From positions 1 through 17,219 of the forward strand of contig CAYTAP010000091.1 in assembly GCA_964435775.1 (NCBI GenBank): DNA of 17,219 nt, given 5' to 3'. The position numbers were made by a program, and so were the translations under genes. This document shows positions 1-8,300 of this stretch, in pieces. This DNA is from CAYTAP01 sp964435775 (GTDB taxonomy: Bacteria > Planctomycetota > Phycisphaerae > Tepidisphaerales > Tepidisphaeraceae). Below the pieces are notes generated by a model, which was given only the letters and a program-made list of their open reading frames with translations, did not search any database and was not told where the DNA came from. The first letter of the stretch is position 1; every line of letters begins with the position of its first letter.

Positions 1-2
1 CG

Positions 3-137
3 GGCCGGGCGCCCGTCATGGAGCTTGCCTCGCTCTTCGGCGCGGCGGTCGTCGCCGTCCAGGAGGGATCGCTGACGCTGCAGATGACGGGCGACGAGCA
101 GCAGGTGCACGACTTTCTCCGGTCGCTGCGGGCATTT
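3..137 (+). pseudogene. ilvH: C-terminal fragment of acetolactate synthase small subunit (IlvH-like), truncated
   Basis: The third plus-strand frame is open from the window start and reads RAPVMELASLFGAAVV, then SLTLQMTGDEQQV, then FLRSLRAF. This matches the family pattern of the IlvH/IlvN C-terminal domain (roughly ExxxLFxAxVVDV, SLTxxxTGDExK, LLRPFGI). The family normally continues after LRPF with about 20 to 25 more residues beginning GI(L/K)E. Here the match stops after codon 135-137, and the bases that follow belong, in another frame, to an epimerase. The small subunit normally regulates acetohydroxyacid synthase by binding valine. The 5' part lies before the window. ilvC, usually a close neighbour of ilvBH, is about 14 kb away on the opposite strand. 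The short length limits confidence, but the motif order is convincing. It could be a real gene remnant or a chimeric assembly end. Confidence 0.6.
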
Positions 138-876
138 CCTGTATTGCTCCACCGTCTGCACCTATGGTGTGAAAATCCCCGCCGGTGTGCTTGTGGATGA
201 AACATTCCCGCAGGAACCGATCAGCGATTACGGCAGAAACAAGCTGGCCGCCGAGCGGGTTTTTCTTGCCGCGCACGAGGTAGGGAAGCTCAATGCGACG
301 ATCATTCGTCCGAGTCACACGTACGGCCCCGGCCATCCCCTCATCGACAACCTTGAGTTCAGTCCCCCCGCTTGGGACCGAATGGAGAAGGGATTGCCCA
401 TCCTCTGCGCCGGCGATGGGTTGGGCGTGTGGGTCTCGACGCATCGGGATGATTGCGGAAAGTTTTTTGCTCACGCGATCGGCAATGCCCAAACCTTTGG
501 TCAGTGTTACAACGCCACGAGCGAGTCCAATCGCACATGGAGGGAGTATTACGAGCAAGTCGGCGAGGCGCTGGGGGTGAAGCCGCAATTGCTGTACCTG
601 CCGGCGTCATGGATCGTCGCACGCGATCCCGCCCGATTCAGCCTTTTGCGCGAAATTACCCAGTTTCATGGCGCCTACACCTCCGCCAAGGCGATGCGCG
701 ACGTGCCGGAGTTCCGGTGCGAGATCGATTTTGTCCCCGGCGCCCGTCAGGCGCTGGACGATGTCAAACATCGGGGGGAATGGAAAACCTGCGAGAACGA
801 TCCGCTGTATGAGGACCTTGTGAAGGTGGCGCGGGATGGATTGGCCGGAGCAACACCGGACGGGCACGTCCGATAA
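133..876 (+). CDS. NAD-dependent epimerase/dehydratase (extended SDR), 5'-truncated
   Basis: This is a nucleotide-sugar epimerase/dehydratase-like protein of the extended short-chain dehydrogenase family. Homology in this frame begins at about base 133 with HFLYCSTVCTYGVKIPAGV, which carries the conserved Ser/Thr of the active site. It is followed by SDYGRNKLAAER, which contains the catalytic YxxxK pair, and then by IIRPSHTYGPGH. The C-terminal substrate-binding half follows and ends at a TAA codon (874-876). The N-terminal Rossmann part with GxxGxxG, about 85 residues, is absent: in this frame there are stop codons at 73 and 85, and the sequence before 130 resembles IlvH instead. A GTG at 169 is the first possible start in frame, but it would begin after the active-site Ser and would not give a working enzyme. 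Such enzymes often supply sugar precursors for EPS, which fits the downstream locus, but the substrate cannot be read from sequence. Confidence 0.8.
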   Translation, partial: HFLYCSTVCTYGVKIPAGVLVDETFPQEPISDYGRNKLAAERVFLAAHEVGKLNATIIRPSHTYGPGHPLIDNLEFSPPAWDRMEKGLPILCAGDGLGVWVSTHRDDCGKFFAHAIGNAQTFGQCYNATSESNRTWREYYEQVGEALGVKPQLLYLPASWIVARDPARFSLLREITQFHGAYTSAKAMRDVPEFRCEIDFVPGARQALDDVKHRGEWKTCENDPLYEDLVKVARDGLAGATPDGHVR

Positions 877-1001
877 ATATTTCCCCAAATCCCCAAATCG
901 CCTGTTGCGCATGGTTGCTCTTGGACTTTCTTTTCGGCAAGATATCGCACCGCAACGGGTTTGGGCGTAATGCGGCCGTCGCATTCTCCATCCTTACGCG
1001 G

Positions 1002-1019
1002 AATTCCATCGATGGAATT
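1002..1019. promoter_or_regulatory. Perfect 18-bp palindrome upstream of the export gene
   Basis: AATTCCATCGATGGAATT is an uninterrupted perfect dyad about 105 bases before the Wza-like gene. With no loop it is more like a dimeric protein binding site than an RNA hairpin. It lies in the 248-bp space (877-1124) between the epimerase and the export gene. That space otherwise shows only a tandem CCCCAAAT pair at 883-898 and no clear gene or sigma70 promoter. Operator function is inference from symmetry and position. Confidence 0.35.
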
Positions 1020-1124
1020 GATCCGGCGATCTGGCGGCCGCGAAATACTCAGACCAAGCGACCCATCTCGCCGACGTATTGCTTATATGTCCCATGAACG
1101 GAATCACAGGAAAGGAGCGCACCC

Positions 1125-2681
1125 TTGGCACCGATGCGTCTAGTCAGCTCTCTGGTCACGCGCAAAACCGGCGTCCCTTGCACAAGTTCAACGGCTTCCA
1201 CCCGGAATCGCCATCCATCGGGCACGCGACGATCGGCGGGGCGGTTGCTCCCCTGTGCGCTGATGCTCGCGGGCGTCGCGGCCCTCACCGGCTGCGAGAC
1301 CAAGGGATGGATCGACCCCACCTCCGTCGGGCGTTGGGAACAGGAGCCGCAGGTGGTTCCCATCCTCTCCACGCTCGATCCGGGTGTTGATGAGCCGACC
1401 CCCGAGTTTCTCCAGGCCACTGATGTCACCGCCGCCGACCTCGTCCCGTCCTCGCATGATTATGTCATCGGGAAGAACGACCTCATCACGATTTCGATCA
1501 CCGACCTTGTGGGTCCGGGCGTGGAAACGGTCAAGAGCAGCCGCGTGAGCGAAAGCGGGAACATCAGCCTTCCGCTCGTCGGGCAGGTCAAAGCGTCCGG
1601 GTTGACCGAAGCGCAGCTTGAAGAGGCGATCGTCGCCGCTTATCGCGATGCGAACATCATTCAAAACGCCACGGTGTCCGCGACCGTCGCCGAGGCGCGG
1701 AACCGCACGTTCAGCATCATTGGTTCCGTGACCCAGCCCGGCGAATATGCCATCGTCAAGGCGGATTTCCGCGTACTCGACGCGCTGGTCAGCGCCCGTG
1801 ACACGACCGTGCCGGACCTCGAATACCTCTATATCATCCGTCGCAACGACCAGGGTCAGCCGGCGACCAGTGGCAAGCCCGCCGCGGCGAAGGAAACGCC
1901 TGAGGTGAAGACCGGTCCGGTGATCCCGGAGCCGGGAAGCCCCGCCGGCGCGGCCAATGACGCAGCGCCGTCCGATAAACCCGCCGCTGCGGCGTCGGAA
2001 AAGTCGGATGCCGCCGCCACGACGATGGAATCGCAGACCGCCTCCCCCACGACGCCCGCCGCGACAGGGTCACGCGTGGTCATCGGTCCGGATGGCAAGC
2101 CGATGGAAGTCGGCGGACCGGCCGCCGCTCCGGGGCTCACGACCGCTGCGGTGGCTGCGACGGAACCGGCCGAGCCGTTCAAGTTCGCCGCGCCTGAAGC
2201 GCCGACCGACAAGCGGGTCATCAAGATCCCCCTGACGCTCCTGAAGCAGGGCGACTTGCGCTACAACGCCGTCATTCGTCCTGGTGATATGATCGTCGCA
2301 CCGTCGCCGGTCATTGGTGAATACTATATGGCCGGGCACGTTGCCCGTGTCGGGGTTTACAGCCTCACGAACCGGAAGATCACGCTGAAAATGGCGGTGG
2401 CATCGGCCGGGATGCTCGATGGGCTGGCGATTCCTGCCCGAACCGAAGTGGTTCGCCGGGTTGGCGCCAACAAAGAAGTGTATGTCCGCGTGGACCTTGA
2501 CAAGATTTTCGCCGGCGAACAACCGGATATCTATCTGAAGCCCAACGACGTGGTGAACGTCGGGACCAACGCAGTGGCGCCGTTCCTGGCCGCCATTCGC
2601 GGAGCCTTCCGCTTCACCTATGGGTTTGGCTTCCTGTACGATCGCAACTTCGCCGACGACAACAACGACTTCAATCGGTAA
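1125..2681 (+). CDS. Wza-like polysaccharide export outer-membrane lipoprotein (Poly_export + SLBB)
   Basis: A periplasmic/outer-membrane export protein that would form the channel through which EPS leaves the cell. The TTG start at 1125 is chosen because AGGAAAGGAG (1108-1117) lies 7 bases upstream; an ATG at 1134 is the alternative. A hydrophobic stretch around residues 41-56 ends in a lipobox (LTGC, Cys57), so the mature protein is probably a lipoprotein. The N-terminal region is unusually long for a signal peptide. A polysaccharide export domain spans about residues 111-190 (HDYVIGKNDLITISITD onward; SESGNISLPLVGQV). SLBB-like segments follow at about 195-240 and 363-393, and another at about 394-480. 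Between residues 241 and 362 lies a Pro/Ala/Thr-rich low-complexity insertion. The C-terminus (PFLAAIRGAFRFTYGFGFLY) is amphipathic. The first gene of the EPS block, it is followed 8 bases after its stop by a terminator-like hairpin, so it may be its own transcript. Confidence 0.88.
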   Translation: MAPMRLVSSLVTRKTGVPCTSSTASTRNRHPSGTRRSAGRLLPCALMLAGVAALTGCETKGWIDPTSVGRWEQEPQVVPILSTLDPGVDEPTPEFLQATDVTAADLVPSSHDYVIGKNDLITISITDLVGPGVETVKSSRVSESGNISLPLVGQVKASGLTEAQLEEAIVAAYRDANIIQNATVSATVAEARNRTFSIIGSVTQPGEYAIVKADFRVLDALVSARDTTVPDLEYLYIIRRNDQGQPATSGKPAAAKETPEVKTGPVIPEPGSPAGAANDAAPSDKPAAAASEKSDAAATTMESQTASPTTPAATGSRVVIGPDGKPMEVGGPAAAPGLTTAAVAATEPAEPFKFAAPEAPTDKRVIKIPLTLLKQGDLRYNAVIRPGDMIVAPSPVIGEYYMAGHVARVGVYSLTNRKITLKMAVASAGMLDGLAIPARTEVVRRVGANKEVYVRVDLDKIFAGEQPDIYLKPNDVVNVGTNAVAPFLAAIRGAFRFTYGFGFLYDRNFADDNNDFNR

Positions 2682-2689
2682 AGATACCC

Positions 2690-2725
2690 ATCGCCATGCT
2701 GCTGAGGCATGGCGATTGGCTTTTG
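2690..2725 (+). terminator. Terminator-like hairpin after the Wza-like gene
   Basis: A perfect 10-bp stem, ATCGCCATGC (2690-2699) and GCATGGCGAT (2707-2716), has a 7-base loop and is followed by TTGGCTTTT. It begins 8 bases after the TAA stop (2679-2681). The U-tract is short and interrupted, so termination may be partial. Confidence 0.55.
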
Positions 2726-2818
2726 GTCGCCGGCAAGCGCGCAGAGGGTTGTCGTCCGCCGGGTCTGCCGGATGCACACTTTGCGTTTTTGCTTGTGAAC
2801 AAGTTGAACTTCTGGCAT

Positions 2819-2855
2819 ACACTCACCGTAGAAACCACTACGGTGAGTGTCATTT
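2819..2855. terminator. Second perfect hairpin in the Wza-exosortase gap
   Basis: ACACTCACCGTAG (2819-2831) and CTACGGTGAGTGT (2838-2850) form a perfect 13-bp stem with loop AAACCA, followed by CATTTT. It lies about 140 bases past the Wza stop and 170 bases before the exosortase start. It could be a second terminator or a protein binding site (the arms are symmetrical at DNA level). The rest of 2682-3019 shows no credible gene. Confidence 0.45.
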
Positions 2856-2998
2856 TATGACGAAACAAGGGTAGAGGGCCTTGTCGTCGCGTGGTTTGAT
2901 GCCATGATGCATCGCAGGGACTTCGGTCGTATCCGGTGGCAAAACTTTGCCGTGGTGAGGCGATCAGGCAGAGGGGATGGACGTAAGTTTATACAGAG

Positions 2999-3021
2999 AC
3001 GTGGCTTATAGGAATCCACGT
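2999..3021 (+). promoter_or_regulatory. Hairpin enclosing the exosortase ribosome site and start codon
   Basis: ACGTGG (2999-3004) can pair with CCACGT (3016-3021). The GTG start codon (3020-3022) lies partly in the 3' arm and the AGGA ribosome site (3010-3013) in the 11-base loop. This could limit translation. The stem is only 6 bp, so the effect is uncertain. Confidence 0.3.
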
Positions 3022-4426
3022 GTCGCAGGACCCACTTTTTGTTGAGCAGGGGCATATTCTGAGCACCTCGGCGAACATCTCGACTTTGGATTATGGTGAG
3101 CCTCCGGTCGAGCCGGCGGTCGGCGAGGAGACATACTATGGCTTCACCGCGTCCGGGTGGGCGAAGATTTTTTCGATCACCGCGCTGATGGTGGCGTTGT
3201 TCTGGCCGAACCTTCGCCGATTGTGGGAGAAAACCAATCCGATCACCGGCGAAGCCAACTGGGGTCACTCCTGCCTGATTCCCCTTATTGGGCTGTATTA
3301 CCTTTACATTAACCGTGACGCGCTGGGCAAGGCGTCGGTTCGGGCGCTTTTGCCCGGGAAACTCACTCGGGGGCGGATCAAATCGGTCGCATGGTTCGCG
3401 GCGGTTGCACTTTTCATGATCGTCGTCCCTCGATTGGCGCCATCGGTGTGGGGCGGGCAGGGGGGCAACGTGCAATCCCTGGGCGTGGCGACGGCGGTGC
3501 TGGCGCTGTTTGCCCTGACGCTCGATTGGGGCGTGGGGACATTGCTCTACGGCATGCTGATGTACGGCTACGGCATCTGGCCGGGGCAGAATGACTTTGT
3601 GAAAGACTTCGGCATGGTCATCACGCTCTTTGGCGTGGTGCTGACGCTGTGCGGCTGGGACGTGATGAAAATCGCGTGGTTCCCGATCGCATTCCTTGTG
3701 TGCGGGATTCCCTGGCCGGGGCTGGTGTATAGCTGGGTCGCCTCGCCTCTGCAGGCGCTGGCCGCGGAGGTTGCGGTCCTCGTCATGCGACTCACCGGGG
3801 TCAACGCGTTCCGATCCGGAACGAAAATCAACATGGGCGGGCTTGGCTCGCCCTTGCGCACGTTGAACGTCGCCGAGGCGTGCGCGGGCATGCGCTCGCT
3901 GATGACGTTCATCTCGGTCGCCGCCGCGTTGGCGTTCCTCTCCAGCCGGCCGCTGTGGCAAAAGTTCATCGTGACGCTTTCGGCGATTCCCATTGCGATT
4001 TTCTGCAACGTCATGCGCGTCGCCGGGCAGGGTGTTTTGGATCACTACGTCAGCCAGCAATTGTCGGAAAGTTTCGCGCACCAGTTCGTCGGACTGGTCA
4101 TGCTGATTCCGGCATTCTTCATGATCCTGGGGGTTTGTTGGCTTTTGGATCAGATCTTTGTTGAGGAATTGGATGAGATGCACACCGGAGCCAATGCGGG
4201 GTTGGCCGGGACGACGGGTGGGATTATCGAAATTCCCCGACCGCGTTCGACGACCGCTCCGACCGCATCGCCCGCCGGTCATCCATCCGGCCCGTCAATG
4301 CTTTCGGTGACGCCTCCCCCGACGACGCGCCTGACGCCGCCCCGGTCCGGTCCCGCCGGCGGGCGAGGATCGAGCTCATCGGATTCCGGTTCAACCAAAA
4401 CCGGCACAAAGGGGGAACCCTCGTGA
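3020..4426 (+). CDS. Exosortase (EpsH/XrtA-type transpeptidase-like membrane protease)
   Basis: An integral inner-membrane cysteine protease/transpeptidase of the exosortase family. In well-studied relatives it cleaves PEP-CTERM-type C-terminal sorting signals. The GTG start has AGGA (3010-3013) 6 bases upstream. The protein has several membrane helices between residues about 50 and 378. The N-terminal hallmark ANWGHSCLIPLIGLYYL (79-95) is present. The catalytic Cys288 is in NVAEACAGMRSL, Arg333 in FCNVMRVAGQG and His354 in FAHQFVGLVM, so the triad looks complete. After the last helix comes a tail of about 85 residues (385-468), rich in Pro, Ser, Thr and Gly, that is not part of the usual exosortase fold. 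The stop overlaps the start of the EpsI-like gene by 4 bases (GTGA, 4423-4426), indicating translational coupling. I cannot assign the exosortase subtype. No PEP-CTERM substrate is visible in the window. Confidence 0.92.
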   Translation: MSQDPLFVEQGHILSTSANISTLDYGEPPVEPAVGEETYYGFTASGWAKIFSITALMVALFWPNLRRLWEKTNPITGEANWGHSCLIPLIGLYYLYINRDALGKASVRALLPGKLTRGRIKSVAWFAAVALFMIVVPRLAPSVWGGQGGNVQSLGVATAVLALFALTLDWGVGTLLYGMLMYGYGIWPGQNDFVKDFGMVITLFGVVLTLCGWDVMKIAWFPIAFLVCGIPWPGLVYSWVASPLQALAAEVAVLVMRLTGVNAFRSGTKINMGGLGSPLRTLNVAEACAGMRSLMTFISVAAALAFLSSRPLWQKFIVTLSAIPIAIFCNVMRVAGQGVLDHYVSQQLSESFAHQFVGLVMLIPAFFMILGVCWLLDQIFVEELDEMHTGANAGLAGTTGGIIEIPRPRSTTAPTASPAGHPSGPSMLSVTPPPTTRLTPPRSGPAGGRGSSSSDSGSTKTGTKGEPS

Positions 4427-5241
4427 AACAAGCCACCAGCCATTTGCTTCATCGCCTGCTCGAACCCGGATTTGTGATCGTGGCCGCGATCCTGCTCATC
4501 GGCGCGATCGGTCTCAACGGCGCGACGCAGTACATGAAGCTCTATTTCAAGAAAGAGCCCGTGCCGCTGACCAAACCCCTGGACACGGTGCCGTTGAAGA
4601 TGGGCCACTGGGTTCAGGTGTCGAAGGATCAGCCGCTGGAGCATGATTTTCAGGAGGTCCTGGGGACCGACAAGTTCATCTTCCGGGATTACGTGGATGA
4701 TCGGATTGTCAGCGCGGACCAGATCGCGGCGTTTGATGACAAAACGTGGCAGGAGCGCCGCGCGATGGTGGCGGACATTCAGATGCGGCATCCCGAAGCC
4801 GTCGTCAATCTTGGCGTGACCTACTACACCGGGCTGGTGGACACCGTCGCGCACATCCCAGACCGCTGCTACATCGCCGATGGGTTTGAGCCCACGAGCT
4901 ATCAGATTCTCACCTGGCCGATCATGGCGGGTGTTCCGGGCGCTGGCGACAAGGATGTGAAGCTTCGCTTCATCAGCTTCGAGGACCAGGTGGGGCGGAC
5001 CCGGCTCAAGAAGAGCGTCTCCTACTTTTTCAGTGTGAACGGGCATTTTGAAAGCGACCCGCTCGGCGTGCGGCGCAGCCTGCAAAGCCTGTTGCAGCGG
5101 TATGGCTACTACATGAAAATTGAAACGATGACCATGATCCAGGACCAGGAAAAGTCGGCGGAGGTCCAGACGGATTTTCTGACGAGTGTGATGCCGGAGG
5201 TTCAAAAGTGCCTGCCCGATTGGTCGCATTATGGCCGATGA
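4423..5241 (+). CDS. EpsI-family exosortase-associated protein
   Basis: A membrane-anchored periplasmic protein of the EpsI family (DUF3485-like), which is found beside exosortases or fused to them and is linked to EPS production; its biochemical role is not settled. The GTG start overlaps the exosortase stop (GTGA) and has a GGGGGAA purine run just upstream. One membrane helix lies at about residues 15-33. The soluble part carries PLKMGHWV (57-64), a typical early EpsI motif, and the conserved HIPDRCY (His144, Pro146, Cys149), matching the family pattern HxPxxC. Further family-like segments are LGVTYYTG (130-137) and VSYFFSVNG (199-207). Its length of 272 residues is somewhat above the usual size of about 200 to 230. 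Overlap and strand place it in one operon with the exosortase. Confidence 0.85.
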   Translation: MKQATSHLLHRLLEPGFVIVAAILLIGAIGLNGATQYMKLYFKKEPVPLTKPLDTVPLKMGHWVQVSKDQPLEHDFQEVLGTDKFIFRDYVDDRIVSADQIAAFDDKTWQERRAMVADIQMRHPEAVVNLGVTYYTGLVDTVAHIPDRCYIADGFEPTSYQILTWPIMAGVPGAGDKDVKLRFISFEDQVGRTRLKKSVSYFFSVNGHFESDPLGVRRSLQSLLQRYGYYMKIETMTMIQDQEKSAEVQTDFLTSVMPEVQKCLPDWSHYGR

Positions 5242-5341
5242 CGACGCGACGAGCGCAAGATGCGACGCATCCGATTCGCATAGGGCTTCATTGACGCGGC
5301 GCAGGGACACGAATCAATTTCAGTGACGCAAGGAACCGCTT

Positions 5342-8300
5342 ATGGCTCGGCGTGTAAACAAACGATTTCTTCTCATCCTCACAATCGTCGTGGTCGGCGG
5401 CCTGTCCATTCTCGCCGGCGGCGCGTATTACCTCATGCGCCCCAAGCCGGAAAAGTACATCGAAGCCGGCGACAAGTTCATGGCGGAGAAGGATTACAAG
5501 GCCGCCCGTGACAATTACGGACAGGCGTACTCCCTCAGCAAGGATCCACTCATCCTTGTGAAGTTCGGTGATGCGATGACGCAACTGGCGGTCTCGGATC
5601 CCACGTTGATCAATCAGGACGTGGGCGCCTGGCGACAGGCGCTGGAAATCGACCCGAACTGCGAACCGGCGCTGCGCCGTCTGATGAACGCGTACGAGGA
5701 TGTCGCGGAGCTTTCGCCGCGCGCTGAAAACTTCCAGCTCCTGCGGGATACGGCCACCAAGCTGGCCGCCGTTGATCCCGGCAACACCAAGGCCGCGGCG
5801 CTCAAACACCTCGCCACCATTCAGGCGTGGCTCGCCGGGGTGCAGACCGATCCGCGCGTGGTGGATGACAACGTCAAGGCGCTGGAGGAGTTGCGGAAAG
5901 CCGATCCGGCCAATGCCGAGCTCCCGTTCTATATCGCGCAGGTCAAGGTGAAACGGGCGCAGGACGCCATTCAAAATGGGGACGCCGCCGGCGGCAGGAA
6001 ACTCATCGCCGAAGCGCTCGCGGTCACGGAGGACTCGCTCAAGGGTCAGGAGCAAAACCCCGCGATGCACTATCGCGCATTCCAGACGTTCCTTGGTCTG
6101 TCGCGCGCCAATGCTTCGCTGGGTCTGCCCGCCGGGCTGGATGACCGTGCGACCGCCGAAATCACCAAGGCGCGTGAGGAAGCACAGCCCGACAACGACC
6201 TGTACGTCGAGATCAACCGGACCGCCGCCGATTACGCCGCCAAGAACCTGCACGATGCGGCGACGGCGGAGAAGATCGCGCGGGCATTGCTGAAGCAGCG
6301 TCCGGACGATCCAACGGTGCGCGTCACCGCCGCCGAGCTCATCGGACGTGATCCGGCCAAGCGCCAGGAAGCGATCTCCATCCTCACCGCGCCCCGGCAG
6401 CCGGACAAGGCGCATGTGGGCACGCGCAAGGATGCGCTGCTGTCGCGCCAGTACGAGGCGATGACGCTCCTGTCCCTCGCCGGGCTTCAGATCGACGAGT
6501 TCGCCTCAACCACCGACGCCGCCAAGCGAAAGACGCTTGAGGAGTCCGTGAACAAGAGCCTCAAAACACTCAATGATCGTCTGGGCGAAGCGCCCGAAAT
6601 CCTCAAGCTTCGCGGCCGGTTGGAATTGGCCGAGGGGAACAACGTCAAGGCGATTCAGACACTCGAAAAATCGCAGCAGTTGCTCCTGCAAAAGGGAGGG
6701 CAGGATTATCAGGTCAAATACATGCTCGCCAAGGCGTACATCAACGCCGGGCAGACTGGGGAAGCCAAAAAGCTGCTTCGTCAGATCGTGGATCGAATCC
6801 CCACCGCCAACGATGCGCGGTTGCAGCTTGTGCAATTGCTCCTGCGCGAGCGCGCGATTGACGAAGCCCGGCCGCATGTTGAATACCTTGAGAAAGTGAT
6901 GCCGAACTCGCCGGATGTCACCCGCATGCGCCTGGCGATGCTCGATCCGGGCAAGGATCACGCAAAGATCGAAAAGCTGTATGAGTCGTTGCCCGAGAAA
7001 TCGAAGGCGGAGCGTTTGTACAAAGCGCAGCTTGCCCTCGGCGTCGGTCAGCAGGATGACGCGGTGCGGCTCCTCAACGAGATCGTGAAGGAGGACCCCG
7101 GCGATGTTGATGCCGTGGCGAACCTTGTGCGCATTTATTCGGCCCGCAATGAAAAAGATCGCGCCATCGCGCTGGTGGCCGAGGCGAGGAAAACCAACCC
7201 GTCCAATGCAAGCCTGGAAACGCTGGCCAAGATGTTGGCGGGCGCCGGCGCGGAGGAAATCATCGCCGCCGAGCCCGATCCCTTCACGCGCGAATTGAAC
7301 CTCGCGGAGCTGACCGGGCGTCAGGGCAAGAATAAGGAGATGCTCGACCATCTGAAGAAGGCCGAAGCCGTCAAACCGGATTCAGCGCGGGTTCAGCAGT
7401 CGCTTTTGAATTATTACCTGCAGCATCAAAACTGGGACGAAGCGCGCAAATACGTTGACAAGCTGGCTGTGACGAACCAGGACCAGGCCAACGGCCAGCT
7501 TCTGAAGTTCCAGTTGGCGCTGGCACAGGGAACCGCCGGCAACAAGGATGAATTGGGCAAAGCGGTCACGCTCGGCCAGCAATTGACGCAGACGATGCCG
7601 GAGTTTTCGCAGTCGTGGCTCGCGTATGGCCGGGCGCTGCAGGCGAGCGGACGCTATGACGACGCGCTGTCGAAGTTTCTCGCCGCCCTCCAGCGCCGCA
7701 GCGACAGCATCGAGGCTCTTCGCGGGGTCATCGATTGCTACATCGCCACCAATCGGCCACAGGAGGCGCATAATTACATCCTCCAGGCGGTCAAACAGTT
7801 CCCGACCAACGCCGATATTGTGGAGCAGGAAACCTTGTGGCAGCTCCGCTTCGGCGATCCACTCAAGGCCGTTCCGCAACGTGAAGCGGAGCTGAAGAAC
7901 AGCCCCAACGATCCCTCGTCCTATACGAAACTGGGGATGGCTTATCTCCGCGTGGCGCAGGTGAAGGGTTCAACTGACGCGAACATGGCGACGCAATATG
8001 TCGCCAAGGCGCGCGAGGTCTTTACCGAGGCCAAGAAAAAATGGCCGGATGAAAGCACCTTCTACGGCAACCTCGCCGACATCGCGCTGGCGAGCAACAA
8101 ACCACAGGATGCCGAGGCCGATCTCAAGGAATTGGCCGCCCGTCCGCTCTGGAAGGACAAGCCCGAACCGCAGTTGATGCTCGCCGAGCTCTATGCGCGA
8201 ACCAATCGCCCCGACCAGGCAGAGCAGGCGCTGCGCGATGCCCATGCCAACGCGCCGGATAATTACGAGGTTCGTGATCGCCTCGCCAACTACCTCGCGC

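Noticed and set aside
2937..2950. Sigma54-like promoter TGGCAAAACTTTGC before the exosortase
   Set aside because: Attractive because PEP-CTERM genes in Proteobacteria are linked to sigma54 control, but only 9 bases lie between the GG and GC elements where 10 are required.
2855..4282. Open minus-strand frame of about 475 codons opposite the exosortase
   Set aside because: Composition is rich in Arg, His and Gln with no domain, and the plus strand carries the full exosortase triad.
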